From NCBI GenBank assembly GCA_016183065.1, contig JACPFF010000014.1, forward strand, positions 1 to 42,110: DNA of 42,110 bases, read 5' to 3'. The position numbers and the translations under genes were made by a program. Positions 1 to 9,199 of the stretch are shown here, one piece after another. The notes beneath the pieces were generated by a model. It had not been told where the DNA came from, ran no database searches, and was given only the letters and a program-made list of their open reading frames with translations. Positions within the stretch are counted from its first letter, which is position 1, and each line of letters starts with the position of its first letter. The stretch is from Deltaproteobacteria bacterium. Its GTDB lineage: Bacteria > UBA10199 > GCA-002796325 > JACPFF01.

Positions 1-143
1 AGATCCGGGCCACCCCAGGGCACCATGCACCCGACGGAAATGCCATCGTTTTTCCCCACCCGCACGCCCAGGCCACCCCGCCGGGCGCCTCATTGTGAGA
101 ACCCCCCGTCAACGCGGTGACGGTGCCCGGTCCCTTTCATGCG
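1..143. other. Window edge downstream of carB; no gene assigned
   Basis: This is the stretch after the carB stop. It is G+C-rich and I recognise no protein in any frame. A short inverted repeat, CCGTCA at 106-111 and TGACGG at 118-123, could fold just past carB, but no T-run follows it on the minus strand, so a terminator is only a weak possibility. A minus-strand ATG near position 94 opens a short Arg/Gly-rich frame that runs off the window; I cannot tell whether it is a gene. Confidence 0.3.
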
Positions 144-3100
144 CTACGGATGCACAGAGAGGTCCTGGAGCGCGCGCACCGTGATCCCCTCGCCGTTCCC
201 GCACATGGCCTCCACTGCCGCGCTGGCCGTGGCCAGGGTCGTCACGTGGGGAATGCCACGCTCCATGGCCGTGCGCCGGATCGAAAACGAGTCGGCGAGG
301 ACGCCGGGCGCGTGCTCCGTGGTATTCACCACGAGCGCAATCGTCCCTTCCTGCAGAGCATCGACGATGTGGGGAGAGCCCTCTTTGACCTTCCGAATGA
401 TCGTCACGGGGATTTCTGCCGCCAGCAGGGCTTCGGCAGTCCCCCGCGTGGCCACCAGCGTATAGTCATGGGCAACGAGTCGGCGCGCCAATGGGAGGAG
501 CGCGGTCTTGTCGGTATCGCGCACACTGAGAAAGATCGTCCCTCCACGCGGTAACCGGTTGCCGCTCGCGTCCTGCGCCTTGGCAAAGGCCTCGGCAAAG
601 GTCGCACCAATCCCCATGACCTCCCCGGTCGACCGCATTTCCGGACCGAGGAGAGAATCGACATCGGGAAACTTCATGAAGGGAAAGACCGGCGATTTGA
701 CTGAAAAATGGACCGGCGGCGGCAGCGGATCGAGCACCGCCTGGAGCGACTCGCCCAGCATGAGCCGCGTGGCCATCCGGCTGATCGGCATGCCGGTGGC
801 CTTGGCCACAAACGGGACGGTCCGGGAGGCCCGTGGGTTCACCTCCAGAATATAGAGTCCCTCTTCACGTACCGCGAACTGGATATTGAGGAGGCCGATC
901 ACCCCGAGTTCGCGCGCCATGGCCACGGTCTGCCGTTCGATCTCGGCAATCAGTGCTACGGATAAGGCATGGGGCGGCAGGACGCACGAGCTGTCTCCCG
1001 AATGGACGCCGGCCTCTTCCACATGCTGCATGATCCCGACGACCGCCACCTCACGACCGTCGCTCAAGGCATCGACATCGATTTCGATGGCGCCATCGAG
1101 AAACCGGTCGATCAACAGGGGGTGGACGGACGATGCGGCAACCGTTTCGGTCAGGTAGCGGTCGAGCATGGCCGGATCGGTCACGATCCGCATCGCGCGG
1201 CCTCCGAGTACATACGAGGGACGGACCAGTACCGGATACCCGACCTGTGCGGCGATCCGCTGCGCCTCTGCACGACTCCGCGCCATCCCCGAGGGCGGCT
1301 GCTGCAGGCCGAGCAATTCCACCAGCTCGCGGAAGCGCCCGCGGTCTTCCGCGCGATCGATGGCATCGGGCGATGTACCGAGGATCGGAAATCCGGCAGC
1401 CGCCAGCGGGCGCGCCAACGTCAGTGGCGTCTGTCCGCCGAACTGGATAATGACGCCGTCCGGACGCTCCCGGTCGAGGATGGCGGCGACATCTTCAAGG
1501 GTCAACGGTTCAAAATAGAGTCGATCCGCCGTGTCATAATCGGTGCTCACGGTTTCGGGATTGCAATTCACCATGATTGTTTCCACACCCGCCTCGCGCA
1601 GCGCAAAGACGGCCTGGACACAACTATAGTCAAACTCGATCCCCTGCCCGATCCGATTCGGGCCGGATCCCAAGATGACCACCTTCCGTCGTGCGGTCGG
1701 TGCAGCCTCGTCGCGCGCGGCATGGGCGACATAGGGATCCCCGACCCCTTCGTAGGTCGAGTAGAGATACGGCGTGACCGCCTCGAACTCTGCCGCACAG
1801 GTGTCGACCGTCCGGTAACTCGGTTGTACGCCATGGGCCCGCCGAGCGGCGTATACCTCCTCCGCCGTAACACCGCACAATTGCGCGATCCGGACATCGG
1901 AGAAACCAAGGCGTTTGGCCTGCCGGAGTTCCTCCACACGGACGCCACTCACGCGAAGATTCTGCTCCATTTCGGTGATCAACCGGACCTGGTAGAGAAA
2001 CCATGGATCGATCCCCGTGTACCCGGCAATTTCCTCGAGGCCCAAGCCGTGCCGAAACCCCTCGGCAATCCACCAGAGCCTTTCGGGACGCGGCTCTTCC
2101 AGTAACGTCCGCAGTCGTGGCAAGAGACGCTCGCCCTTCGTGAACATCGTCCGTTCCTGGAGGCCATGGGTCCCGCTCTCCAGCGACCGGAGCGCCTTGT
2201 TGAGCGACTCCGGAAACGTACGCCCGATGGCCATCACTTCGCCGACCGATTTCATCTGGGTGGTCAGCGTGTCATCAGTTTGCGGAAATTTTTCAAAATT
2301 AAACCGCGGGATCTTGGTGACCACATAATCGATCGTCGGCTCAAAGGCCGCCGTTGTTTTTCCCGTGATGTCGTTCCGGAGTTCATCGAGCCTATACCCC
2401 ACTGCCAACTTGGCGGCAACCTTGGCAATCGGATATCCGGTCGCCTTCGAGGCCAAGGCGGACGACCGCGAGACCCGCGGATTCATTTCGACGACCACCA
2501 TCTCGCCATTCACCGGATTCACCGCAAATTGGATGTTCGATCCACCCGTCTCCACGCCAATCTCCCGGATGATGGCAATGGCCGCATCGCGCATCCGCTG
2601 ATACTCCTTGTCCGTCAGTGTCTGGGCCGGCGCCACTGTAATACTGTCACCCGTGTGAATCCCCATCGGATCGAAGTTCTCGATGGAGCAGATGATCGCG
2701 ACAGTGTCCGCAACATCGCGCATCACCTCGAGTTCGAATTCCTTCCACCCGAGGACCGACGCCTCGATGAGAATCTGGTGCACCGGACTCTGGGCGAGTC
2801 CCCAGGCCACCAGATGTTCATATTCATCGTGTGTCCGCGCAATGCCGCCCCCACTCCCGCCGAGCGTAAACGCCGGCCGGATGATCGCCGGCAGACCGAT
2901 CTGCTCTTCCACCTGCCGCGCGTCATCGGGGGTCCCAACCGTGACACTTTCCGGGACCGCGAGACCGATCCGCCTCATGGCGTCTTTGAAGCACTGCCGA
3001 TCTTCCGCCTTTCGGATCGCCGCAATGTCTGCCCCGATCAAGGCGACGTGATAGGTGGCCAGCACACCGGCCGCAGCGAGGCCCATGGTCACATTGAGCG

Positions 3101-3383
3101 CCGTCTGCCCTCCCATGGTCGGCAGCAGGGCATCCGGCCGTTCGCGGGCCATGATGGCCGCAATCGTCTCCACCGTGAGCGGTTCAATATACGTGCGATC
3201 CGCAAATTGCGGATCGGTCATGATCGTTGCCGGATTGGAATTGACGAGAATGACGCGATACCCTTCCTCACGCAATGCCTTGCAGGCCTGCGTCCCCGAG
3301 TAATCAAATTCGCATCCCTGTCCGATGACAATCGGTCCTGATCCAATGATCATGATCGAATGCAGATCCATTCGCTTCGGCAT
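144..3383 (-). CDS. carB: Carbamoyl-phosphate synthase large chain
   Basis: CarB makes carbamoyl phosphate from bicarbonate, ammonia delivered by CarA, and two ATP, feeding pyrimidine and arginine synthesis in the cytoplasm. The 1079-residue product has the usual length and duplicated architecture. The first carboxyphosphate half starts with [10 protein letters not shown] near residue 14. The second carbamate-kinase half starts with [10 protein letters not shown] near residue 574. A C-terminal MGS-type allosteric domain follows from about residue 940. ATP-grasp features such as [19 protein letters not shown] and its second copy [18 protein letters not shown] are intact. The ATG directly abuts the carA stop (TAAATG), with GGAGAAAG upstream as ribosome binding site, so the two subunits should be translationally coupled. 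It is the last gene of the pyr cluster. Confidence 0.97.
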   Translation of the reverse strand: MPKRMDLHSIMIIGSGPIVIGQGCEFDYSGTQACKALREEGYRVILVNSNPATIMTDPQFADRTYIEPLTVETIAAIMARERPDALLPTMGGQTALNVTMGLAAAGVLATYHVALIGADIAAIRKAEDRQCFKDAMRRIGLAVPESVTVGTPDDARQVEEQIGLPAIIRPAFTLGGSGGGIARTHDEYEHLVAWGLAQSPVHQILIEASVLGWKEFELEVMRDVADTVAIICSIENFDPMGIHTGDSITVAPAQTLTDKEYQRMRDAAIAIIREIGVETGGSNIQFAVNPVNGEMVVVEMNPRVSRSSALASKATGYPIAKVAAKLAVGYRLDELRNDITGKTTAAFEPTIDYVVTKIPRFNFEKFPQTDDTLTTQMKSVGEVMAIGRTFPESLNKALRSLESGTHGLQERTMFTKGERLLPRLRTLLEEPRPERLWWIAEGFRHGLGLEEIAGYTGIDPWFLYQVRLITEMEQNLRVSGVRVEELRQAKRLGFSDVRIAQLCGVTAEEVYAARRAHGVQPSYRTVDTCAAEFEAVTPYLYSTYEGVGDPYVAHAARDEAAPTARRKVVILGSGPNRIGQGIEFDYSCVQAVFALREAGVETIMVNCNPETVSTDYDTADRLYFEPLTLEDVAAILDRERPDGVIIQFGGQTPLTLARPLAAAGFPILGTSPDAIDRAEDRGRFRELVELLGLQQPPSGMARSRAEAQRIAAQVGYPVLVRPSYVLGGRAMRIVTDPAMLDRYLTETVAASSVHPLLIDRFLDGAIEIDVDALSDGREVAVVGIMQHVEEAGVHSGDSSCVLPPHALSVALIAEIERQTVAMARELGVIGLLNIQFAVREEGLYILEVNPRASRTVPFVAKATGMPISRMATRLMLGESLQAVLDPLPPPVHFSVKSPVFPFMKFPDVDSLLGPEMRSTGEVMGIGATFAEAFAKAQDASGNRLPRGGTIFLSVRDTDKTALLPLARRLVAHDYTLVATRGTAEALLAAEIPVTIIRKVKEGSPHIVDALQEGTIALVVNTTEHAPGVLADSFSIRRTAMERGIPHVTTLATASAAVEAMCGNGEGITVRALQDLSVHP

Positions 3384-4631
3384 TTAGCTGGACTTTCTCC
3401 GTGGTTGACGACGGTCACCGCGTCCGCACTGGCAGGCCGCAACAAACTGGTCGAAGATCCCGGCGCTATCGTGAGGGCCCGGGCTCGCCTCGGGATGATA
3501 CTGGACGGCAAAGTGCGGGGCATCGGTCGCGCAAAAGCCCTCGACCGTCCCATCGTTCAGGTTCACATGCGTCACGGTGAGTCCTGCGGGGAGCGAATCG
3601 GGATCGACGGCAAAACCGTGGTTTTGCGAGGTGATCGCCACTCGCCCCGTGGCGACGGTTTTCACCGGCTGATTGGCCCCATGATGCCCAAACGGGAGTT
3701 TATACGTGCGGCCTCCCACTGCCAACGCCATCAGTTGATGACCGAGACAGATCCCCAACGCCGGCCGGCGCGGGAGGAGCGCACGGACCGTGGCAATGGC
3801 ATAATCGACGGCGGCCGGATCTCCCGGACCGTTGGAAAAGAGGCACCCATCCGGATCTGTGGCCAGGATGGCTTTCGCCGGGGTCGTGGCGGGCCAGACC
3901 GTGACCTGACAGCCGCGCGCGACGAGTTCGCGAAGGATATTCTCCTTGACGCCAAAATCGAGGACGGCAATGCGCACGGCCCAGCCGCACAGCGGCGCTG
4001 GGGGGGGGATGGCGACGACCGAGTCCGGGGACCCGCGAAGCGGGTGGACGAGGAAGTACCCGGAGGCGGAGCCGCAGGGTACGTGAGCCCCTCCAATAGT
4101 CGTGACATGGTTCCACGGCCCTTCGGTCCACGCTGTCGGCGTCCGGCGCGTCACGTCGCGTACCAGCTCCTGGCCGCTCATGCCGGGGAGCGCGGCCGCA
4201 CGGGCGATGACGGTCCCGGGATCGACGGCGTGGGTCGTGAGCATGGCAGGCATGGCACCGGCCCGACGGATGGTGCGCGTGACCGTGCGGGTATCGACCC
4301 CCTCGATGGCCACAATCCCGTGCTGCTTGAGATACCGGTGCAGGGGTTGCGTGGCCCGCCAATTGCTCGGCATGGAGCAATAATCCCGCATGACCAGACC
4401 GCGCACCCACGGGCGGCGCGATTCCATGTCTGCGGGATTGACCCCGACATTGCCGATATGAGCGGCGGTAAAGACGACAATCTGTCCACTGTACGACGGG
4501 TCCGTGATGACTTCTTGATAGCCGCTCATTCCCGTCTGAAAAACCACCTCGCCCGCGACTTCCCCGTCGGCACCGATCGAGAGACCCGAAAAAATTGTTC
4601 CGTCAGCCAGAACGAGCCATGCGGGCTTCAT
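3384..4631 (-). CDS. carA: Carbamoyl-phosphate synthase small chain (glutaminase) carrying an in-frame repeat insertion
   Basis: CarA hydrolyses glutamine and channels ammonia to CarB. The start is the ATG at 4631, giving [11 protein letters not shown] with GGAG upstream; it overlaps the pyrC 3' end by 29 bases. The N-terminal domain (residues 1 to about 175) and the class I glutamine amidotransferase domain are intact, with the nucleophile Cys in GICLGHQL and the His/Glu pair in YHPEASPGP. The protein is about 415 residues, whereas E. coli CarA is 382. The excess lies in the linker between the domains, about residues 178-207. It is encoded by a copy of a palindromic repeat also found intergenically at 7703-7788. 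A C9 run (4000-4008 on the plus strand) follows the insert. The activity is probably preserved, because the insert avoids both folded domains. Confidence 0.95.
   Translation of the reverse strand: MKPAWLVLADGTIFSGLSIGADGEVAGEVVFQTGMSGYQEVITDPSYSGQIVVFTAAHIGNVGVNPADMESRRPWVRGLVMRDYCSMPSNWRATQPLHRYLKQHGIVAIEGVDTRTVTRTIRRAGAMPAMLTTHAVDPGTVIARAAALPGMSGQELVRDVTRRTPTAWTEGPWNHVTTIGGAHVPCGSASGYFLVHPLRGSPDSVVAIPPPAPLCGWAVRIAVLDFGVKENILRELVARGCQVTVWPATTPAKAILATDPDGCLFSNGPGDPAAVDYAIATVRALLPRRPALGICLGHQLMALAVGGRTYKLPFGHHGANQPVKTVATGRVAITSQNHGFAVDPDSLPAGLTVTHVNLNDGTVEGFCATDAPHFAVQYHPEASPGPHDSAGIFDQFVAACQCGRGDRRQPRRKSS
4010..4092 (-). repeat. Palindromic dispersed repeat, copy A, inserted in frame in carA
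   Basis: Read on the minus strand, this begins AGGGGCTCACGTACCCT and ends GGTCGTCGCCA. The first 51 bases match 7703-7753 with two mismatches, and the last 24 bases match 7765-7788 exactly. The middle differs in length (8 versus 11 bases). It is rich in inverted repeats: GTACCC...GGGTAC enclosing GGC-TCC-GCC, and ACCCGC-GAA-GCGGGT. With its flank CTATTGG (to 4099) the segment is 90 bp, or 30 codons with no stop, which accounts for the extra length of CarA. Confidence 0.85.
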
Positions 4632-5901
4632 AACAGATGCGGCCTCCAACAATCGTGAAGAGGACCTTGCCGTGGCAGATCCAGCCATGGAAGGGACAAT
4701 TGCGGCTTTTGGATCGAAATTGCGTGGCGTCGATCTGGAGCTGCTGCCGCGGATCGAACACCGTCACATCGGCGGTATCGCCCACGGCCAACCGCCCGTG
4801 GGGCAACCGCAACGCCGCGGCCGGGCCGCGGGTCAGGAGGTCCACAAAACGACTGAGCGAAATGAGGCGCTCTTCGACCAGTCGATAACTGACCGGCACC
4901 GCGGTCTCCAGACCGATGACACCGGCCGCTGCGAGTTCGATCGGCCGTTCCTCCTTCTCGAGCGTGGAATGCGGCGCATGATCGGTCGCAATCGCGTCGA
5001 TCGTTCCGTCCTTGAGTGCGCGGCGCAAGGCCGTCTGATCGGCCTCCGTACGGAGCGGCGGATACATTTTATAGTTGGGATCAAAATCGGCCAGGGTCTC
5101 GTCCGTCAGGAAGAGATGATGCGGCGTCACCTCCACGGTCACGCCGACCTTGGCCGCCTTGGCCCGTCGCACGGCCTCCACGGCCTCGCGGGCGCTCACA
5201 TGCTGCACGTGGAGACGCGCGTTCGTTAACTGCGCGAGCGTGATATCGCGCTCGACGATCAGGTATTCCGAGGCACTCGGCCGACCGCGCAGCCCCAGCC
5301 GCGTGGAGACCGCTCCCTCATGCATCACCCCCTCCCCGGCCAGATGGGGATCCTCACAGTGGACAATGACGGGGAGCTGAAAGTCGGAGGCATATTCCAT
5401 GGCCCGTCGCATGATGAGGGTATTGGCGACCGTCTTCCCGTCGTCGGAGATCCCGACCACCCCCTCGGCGGCCAGGTCACCGATATCGGCCAGGGCCTCC
5501 CCTGCCAATCCCCGCGTCATCGCGCCGACGGGATAGAGTCGCACGCCATCGACCATCTGTGCCGCATGGCGCATGTAGCGCGTCACGGCCGCACAGTCAT
5601 TCACCGGCTTGGTGTTGGCCATGCAGACCACACTCGTAAATCCACCGGCGGCCGCAGCGGCCAGGCCGCTGGCAATGTCTTCCTTATATTCCTCGCCCGG
5701 ATCGCGGAAATGGACGTGCAGGTCAATGAAGCCCGGCGCGACCACGGCGCCATCGACATCGAGCACGGGGACACCCGTTGGTGGTTGCTTTGCCTTGGTC
5801 CATTCGGCCACCCGTCCGCGGCGAATCACGCAATTGATCTTCTCCCGGACGTCACGCGCGGGGTCGATCACGAGTCCATTGGTCAAAAAAAGATCACTCA
5901 T
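4603..5901 (-). CDS. pyrC: Dihydroorotase
   Basis: This enzyme cyclises N-carbamoyl-aspartate to dihydroorotate, the third step of UMP synthesis. The 432-residue product belongs to the long-type dihydroorotases of the amidohydrolase superfamily. The metal-binding HVHFRDPG is near residue 61, followed by [18 protein letters not shown] near residue 300 carries the catalytic Asp. The ATG at 5901 ([14 protein letters not shown]) is chosen over an in-frame ATG nine codons upstream because it has an AGAGGG ribosome binding site and matches the family N-terminus. The 3' end overlaps the carA start by 29 bases, and pyrB lies 33 bases upstream, so it sits inside the pyr operon. Confidence 0.95.
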   Translation of the reverse strand: MSDLFLTNGLVIDPARDVREKINCVIRRGRVAEWTKAKQPPTGVPVLDVDGAVVAPGFIDLHVHFRDPGEEYKEDIASGLAAAAAGGFTSVVCMANTKPVNDCAAVTRYMRHAAQMVDGVRLYPVGAMTRGLAGEALADIGDLAAEGVVGISDDGKTVANTLIMRRAMEYASDFQLPVIVHCEDPHLAGEGVMHEGAVSTRLGLRGRPSASEYLIVERDITLAQLTNARLHVQHVSAREAVEAVRRAKAAKVGVTVEVTPHHLFLTDETLADFDPNYKMYPPLRTEADQTALRRALKDGTIDAIATDHAPHSTLEKEERPIELAAAGVIGLETAVPVSYRLVEERLISLSRFVDLLTRGPAAALRLPHGRLAVGDTADVTVFDPRQQLQIDATQFRSKSRNCPFHGWICHGKVLFTIVGGRICYEARMARSG

Positions 5902-5934
5902 CGGGGTGCAGCCCTCTGTCGTTCTCACACATCA

Positions 5935-6870
5935 TCATTGCACCGGCTCGCGCACGCCGCTCAGCAGATAGAGAGAGGCCATGCGCACGGCAATCCCGTT
6001 TTCCACCTGATCCAAAATGAGCGAGGAGGATCCATCCGCCACGTCGGGCGAAAGCTCGACACCGCGGTTGACCGGCCCGGGATGGAGGACCACGACGTGC
6101 GGCGCGGCGCGCTCGAGATGTTGTGCCGAGAGGCCGTAATAGCGCGCGTACTCGCGCACACTCGGAAACGCAAACTCGCCGAGCCGTTCCTGCTGAATCC
6201 GGAGGACCATCACCACATCGGCACCCTCGGTGGCCGCGGCCACCGACGTCGTATGCGTCACGCCGAGGGCATCGACCTCGGGGGGAAGGAGCGTGGAGGG
6301 GCCCGCCACCCGTACATGGGCGCCCAGTTTTCGCAGGAGAAGAATGTTCGACCGGGCCACGCGGGAGTGTGTGACATCCCCAAGGATCACCACCCGCAGT
6401 CCCCGAATCTTCCCCTTGGCCTCCTGAATCGTCATGGCATCGAGGAGGGCCTGCGTCGGATGTTCATGCATCCCGTCCCCGGCGTTGATGAAATGACACT
6501 GCGGCACCTGTGCGGCAATCCGTCCGATCAGTCCGCTGCTCTGGTGTCGCATGACCACGATATCGGGCTGCATGGCATTGAGATTGCGGATCGTGTCCAG
6601 GACCGATTCCCCCTTGGACATGGAGGACCCGCCGGAGGAAAAATTGATGGTGTCGGCAGAGAGCCGCTTTGCCGCGATCTCAAAGGAGGTCCTGGTCCGC
6701 GTACTCGATTCAAAAAAACAGTTGAGCACGGTTTTCCCGCGCAGCGCCGGTACTTTTTTGACCGACCGAAACGAGATCCCCTTCAATGAACGGGCTGTCG
6801 ACAAGATCAATTCAATATCCCGGGAGGTGAGGTCTGCGATCCGCAACAGGTGGTGTTTGGTAAATGCCAT
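5935..6870 (-). CDS. pyrB: Aspartate carbamoyltransferase catalytic chain
   Basis: PyrB condenses carbamoyl phosphate with aspartate, the committed step of pyrimidine synthesis. The 311-residue length is typical. The carbamoyl-phosphate-binding motif STRTRTS is at about 56-62, HPTQALLD at about 137-144, and LHPGPVNRG occurs in the C-terminal half. No regulatory PyrI gene is adjacent, and control is more likely through the neighbouring pyrR. The start has TAAGG four bases upstream. The spacer from the pyrR stop is 18 bases and contains the small inverted repeat AGGGT-CAG-ACCCT. Confidence 0.96.
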   Translation of the reverse strand: MAFTKHHLLRIADLTSRDIELILSTARSLKGISFRSVKKVPALRGKTVLNCFFESSTRTRTSFEIAAKRLSADTINFSSGGSSMSKGESVLDTIRNLNAMQPDIVVMRHQSSGLIGRIAAQVPQCHFINAGDGMHEHPTQALLDAMTIQEAKGKIRGLRVVILGDVTHSRVARSNILLLRKLGAHVRVAGPSTLLPPEVDALGVTHTTSVAAATEGADVVMVLRIQQERLGEFAFPSVREYARYYGLSAQHLERAAPHVVVLHPGPVNRGVELSPDVADGSSSLILDQVENGIAVRMASLYLLSGVREPVQ

Positions 6871-6888
6871 TGCCTTAGGGTCTGACCC

Positions 6889-7443
6889 TTACTTTTGTGT
6901 CTTCACCACGACGACATTCTCCCCGTCGACGCCCTTGATGCTCACTTTGACGTTCTCGGCCAGCGTGGTTTTGATCGTCTTCCCGATATAATCGGCATGA
7001 ATGGGGAGCTCGCGAAATCCGCGGTCGATGACGACCGCCAGTTGCATAAAGCGGGGCCGCCCAAAGTCCGTGACCGCATCGAGCGCCGCGCGAATCGTCC
7101 GCCCCGTAAAGAGGACATCATCGACCAGGATCACACCCTTACCGTGGATCGAGACGGGGAGTTCGGTCTGCTTTACGACCGGTTGATGATCCACTTCCGA
7201 GAGATCGTCGCGGTAGAGATTAATATCGAGGACACCGACCGGGAGGGTTTTATCCGTCAATTGGTGGAACTTTTTGGCAATCCATTCGGCAATCGGGACT
7301 CCGCGCGTCCGAATGCCGAGCAGGACAATATCCTGGTTCCCGACCGCTTTATGGATCTCCCTGGCGATTTTTGCCATGGCCTGATCCATTTCGGCCTCAT
7401 TCATGATCTGGCGTGGTTCTTTGTTCACCACCCGCTCGACCAC
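6889..7443 (-). CDS. pyrR: Bifunctional pyr operon regulator / uracil phosphoribosyltransferase PyrR
   Basis: PyrR is an RNA-binding regulator of pyrimidine operons that responds to UMP and has a residual uracil phosphoribosyltransferase fold. The PRPP-binding motif VILVDDVLFTGRT is present near residue 105, with LGIRTRGVPIAEWIA and LPIHADYIGK also typical. I place the start at the GTG at 7443 (MVERVVNKEPRQI), which has AGGAGGGG just upstream and gives 184 residues, the usual length. The frame stays open upstream to an ATG at 7536 preceded by a G8 run, so a 31-residue extension is possible. Its place at the head of pyrB-pyrC-carA-carB fits a regulator of this operon. I could not find a convincing PyrR-binding loop. 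Confidence 0.92.
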   Translation of the reverse strand: MVERVVNKEPRQIMNEAEMDQAMAKIAREIHKAVGNQDIVLLGIRTRGVPIAEWIAKKFHQLTDKTLPVGVLDINLYRDDLSEVDHQPVVKQTELPVSIHGKGVILVDDVLFTGRTIRAALDAVTDFGRPRFMQLAVVIDRGFRELPIHADYIGKTIKTTLAENVKVSIKGVDGENVVVVKTQK

Positions 7444-7539
7444 CGCCCCTCCTGCACCTGCTGATTGGACAAAATGGTTATCGTTACACTCATGCCACGA
7501 GGCCCGATAGGGCAAAATCTCTGCCACGCGATCCATCGT

Positions 7540-7547
7540 CCCCCCCC
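7540..7547 (-). promoter_or_regulatory. G8 tract in the pyr leader
   Basis: Eight G residues on the minus strand lie about 7 bases after the predicted transcription start and 3 bases before an in-frame ATG (7536) of pyrR. The tract could act as a crude ribosome binding site for the longer PyrR. It could also be a slippage-prone transcribed run. It lies in the 5' leader of the whole pyr operon. Confidence 0.4.
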
Positions 7548-7560
7548 TGGTTGAGGCGCG

Positions 7561-7589
7561 TACCTAATCAAATTCGTTGCCAGTGTCAA
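7561..7589 (-). promoter_or_regulatory. Predicted sigma-70-type promoter of the pyr operon
   Basis: On the minus strand a perfect -35 TTGACA (7584-7589) is followed after 17 bases by TAGGTA (7561-7566). The start of transcription would be near 7554, giving either a short leader to ATG 7536 or a leader of about 110 bases to GTG 7443. No other strong candidate lies between the dipeptidase gene end and pyrR. Confidence 0.6.
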
Positions 7590-7615
7590 TTTCAGACGGA
7601 GGAATTGTCACTATT

Positions 7616-7700
7616 ACAGGGGCTCACGTCGCCCCCCCAACGGGCCAAGCCCGTTGGGTCCCCCCCTCGCGCGCGCGGGGCGCGCTGGAAAACGGCTCCC
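7616..7700 (+). repeat. Divergent partial member of the palindromic repeat (B')
   Basis: This starts with ACAGGGGCTCACGT, the same 14 bases that open copy B 85 bases further on, then diverges. It contains a perfect 9-bp stem, CCCAACGGG and CCCGTTGGG, with loop CCAAG at 7636-7658, followed by GGGTCCCCC, which echoes the stem and GGTCCCC of copy A. It looks like a relative with a different core, arranged head to tail with copy B. Confidence 0.5.
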
Positions 7701-7702
7701 AC

Positions 7703-7788
7703 AGGGGCTCACGTACCCTCCGGCTCCGCCTCCGGGGACTTCCTCGTCCACCCCGCGTCGCCCCGGTCCCCGGACTCGGTCGTCGCCA
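7703..7788 (+). repeat. Palindromic dispersed repeat, copy B, intergenic
   Basis: This is the intergenic counterpart of the copy inside carA, in the opposite orientation. It shares AGGGGCTCACGTACCCT at the start and GGTCGTCGCCA at the end. The central hairpin seen in copy A is degenerate here (CCACCCCGCGTCGCCCCGG). It lies between the 3' end of the M20 peptidase gene (7810) and the pyr promoter. Together with B' it fills most of the 7444-7809 gap, in which I see no gene. Confidence 0.8.
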
Positions 7789-7809
7789 CTCGTCCCTCCG
7801 CAGGTTGTA

Positions 7810-9195
7810 TTATGATCTACACCCGCTCTTCATCTCACCATATGCCGCAAAGAGCGCGGCATAACATTCTGCCCCGCGATAGTATTGCTGCAGGTGAAAT
7901 TTCTCGCGCGGCGAATGGATGCCGTCGTCTGGCAATCCCATGCCGCACAACACGACGGGGACGCGCAACACCTCCCGTATGGTCGAGACAATGGGAATGG
8001 AGGCCGGCTCCCGCGTGATCACGGCTTCCACACCAAAGACGCTCGATGCCACCCGTGCCGCACAGGTGAGATAGGGATCCTGAATGTCATTGGCCCATGC
8101 CGGAGCGGCTTTCGACACCTGTAACTCCCATGTCACTCCTGCGGGAAACATGGTGGTGAAAAAGTTGCGGATGATTGTTTCAAACATCGTCGGGTCCTGT
8201 CCGGGAACGAGCCGACAGTTCACCTTGGCACGGGCCTCTGCCGGGATGATCGTCTTTTGCCCTTTTCCCGTATATCCACTCACCATGCCGACGATTTCAA
8301 ACGTCGGCTGCAAGGCATTCATGCTGCGATGTGTCTCGCCCGGTATCGGCTCAAGGAGCGCCGGCACACCCGTGGCGCGACGAATACTCTCCACATCGAC
8401 CGGCATCCGATCCACCAGGGCGCGTTCTTCGGGCGTGATGGGCGATGCACTCTCGGCAAAACCCGGAACGGCCAGACGGCCACAGGCATCTTTGGCCTTG
8501 GCCAGGGCCTGGCAGAGGACAAATGCCGGATTCATGACCAGTCCCCCATAGATGCCGGAGTGCACATCATGATGTGGCCCGCGGACCACAATTTCAAAAA
8601 ATCCGCTCCCGCGCGCCCCATAGAGAATCGTCGGAGTTCTTTCGTCGATCCATGGCGTATCACTGATCACGACGGCATCGCACGCCAGCAGCGCGGCCTC
8701 GCGGCGAATGGCCTCTGCGCCCGCGGGACCGGACTCTTCGTCTCCCTCAATAAGACAGCGGATATTCACCGGCAGACGCTTCTGTGTGGCCAACCAGGCC
8801 TCGATTGCATTGAGAACGAGCATAATCTGCCCCTTATTATCATTGGCCCCGCGGGCGTAGATCGCTGTGTCATCGACACGTGGTTCGAATGGCGGCGATG
8901 TCCACTGCTCAACCGGGTCCGGCGGCTGGACATCGTAATGACCGTAGATCATAATTGTTGGCCGCCCGGGGGCCCCGAGCCATTCGCCATAAATGACGTC
9001 ATGGCCCGAGGTGGGCAATGGACGAACATTCGTCAATCCGATCTGTCGCAAATGCTGTGCGATAAACGCGCCCGCACGACGGGTGTCCGCCTCGTGGGCG
9101 GAATCGGCCGAGATGCTCGGAACCTTCAGCCACTCGACGAGTCGCGCCAGATGGGCCGCCTGGTGGGTTCTTAGGTATTCGAAAATTTTTTCCAT
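7810..9195 (-). CDS. M20-family dipeptidase / metallohydrolase
   Basis: This is a predicted zinc-dependent peptidase of the M20 (CNDP/carnosinase-like) family, 461 residues, probably cytosolic. Metal-ligand motifs are in order: GHYDVQP near residue 90, DNKGQ near 120, EGDEESG near 155, an aspartate in VISDTPW, and a late His. The mid-protein HDVHSGIYGG fits the dimerisation domain. The start at 9195 (MEKIFEYLRTH) follows GGAGGG and lies four bases after the secA stop, so it is likely cotranscribed with secA. The exact substrate cannot be read from sequence; other possibilities are acetylornithine or succinyl-diaminopimelate deacylase relatives, but the length favours the dipeptidase branch. 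Confidence 0.88.
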   Translation of the reverse strand: MEKIFEYLRTHQAAHLARLVEWLKVPSISADSAHEADTRRAGAFIAQHLRQIGLTNVRPLPTSGHDVIYGEWLGAPGRPTIMIYGHYDVQPPDPVEQWTSPPFEPRVDDTAIYARGANDNKGQIMLVLNAIEAWLATQKRLPVNIRCLIEGDEESGPAGAEAIRREAALLACDAVVISDTPWIDERTPTILYGARGSGFFEIVVRGPHHDVHSGIYGGLVMNPAFVLCQALAKAKDACGRLAVPGFAESASPITPEERALVDRMPVDVESIRRATGVPALLEPIPGETHRSMNALQPTFEIVGMVSGYTGKGQKTIIPAEARAKVNCRLVPGQDPTMFETIIRNFFTTMFPAGVTWELQVSKAAPAWANDIQDPYLTCAARVASSVFGVEAVITREPASIPIVSTIREVLRVPVVLCGMGLPDDGIHSPREKFHLQQYYRGAECYAALFAAYGEMKSGCRS

Positions 9196-9199
9196 GGTC

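Noticed and set aside
969-3341. Two long plus-strand open frames opposite carB (969-2105 and 2166-3341)
   Set aside because: CarB on the minus strand is unmistakable. The opposite frames give Arg/His-rich sequence without domains or ribosome binding sites.
7443-7554. A PyrR-binding attenuator in the pyr leader
   Set aside because: I looked for the usual binding-loop consensus and for a terminator/antiterminator pair and found only a small GCCC-TATC-GGGC hairpin, so I do not claim one.
7577-7864. A 95-codon plus-strand frame through the repeats beside pyrR
   Set aside because: Its Arg/Leu/Pro-rich sequence comes from the repeat itself, and the same translation appears in a non-coding frame of carA. 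There is no evidence of a gene.
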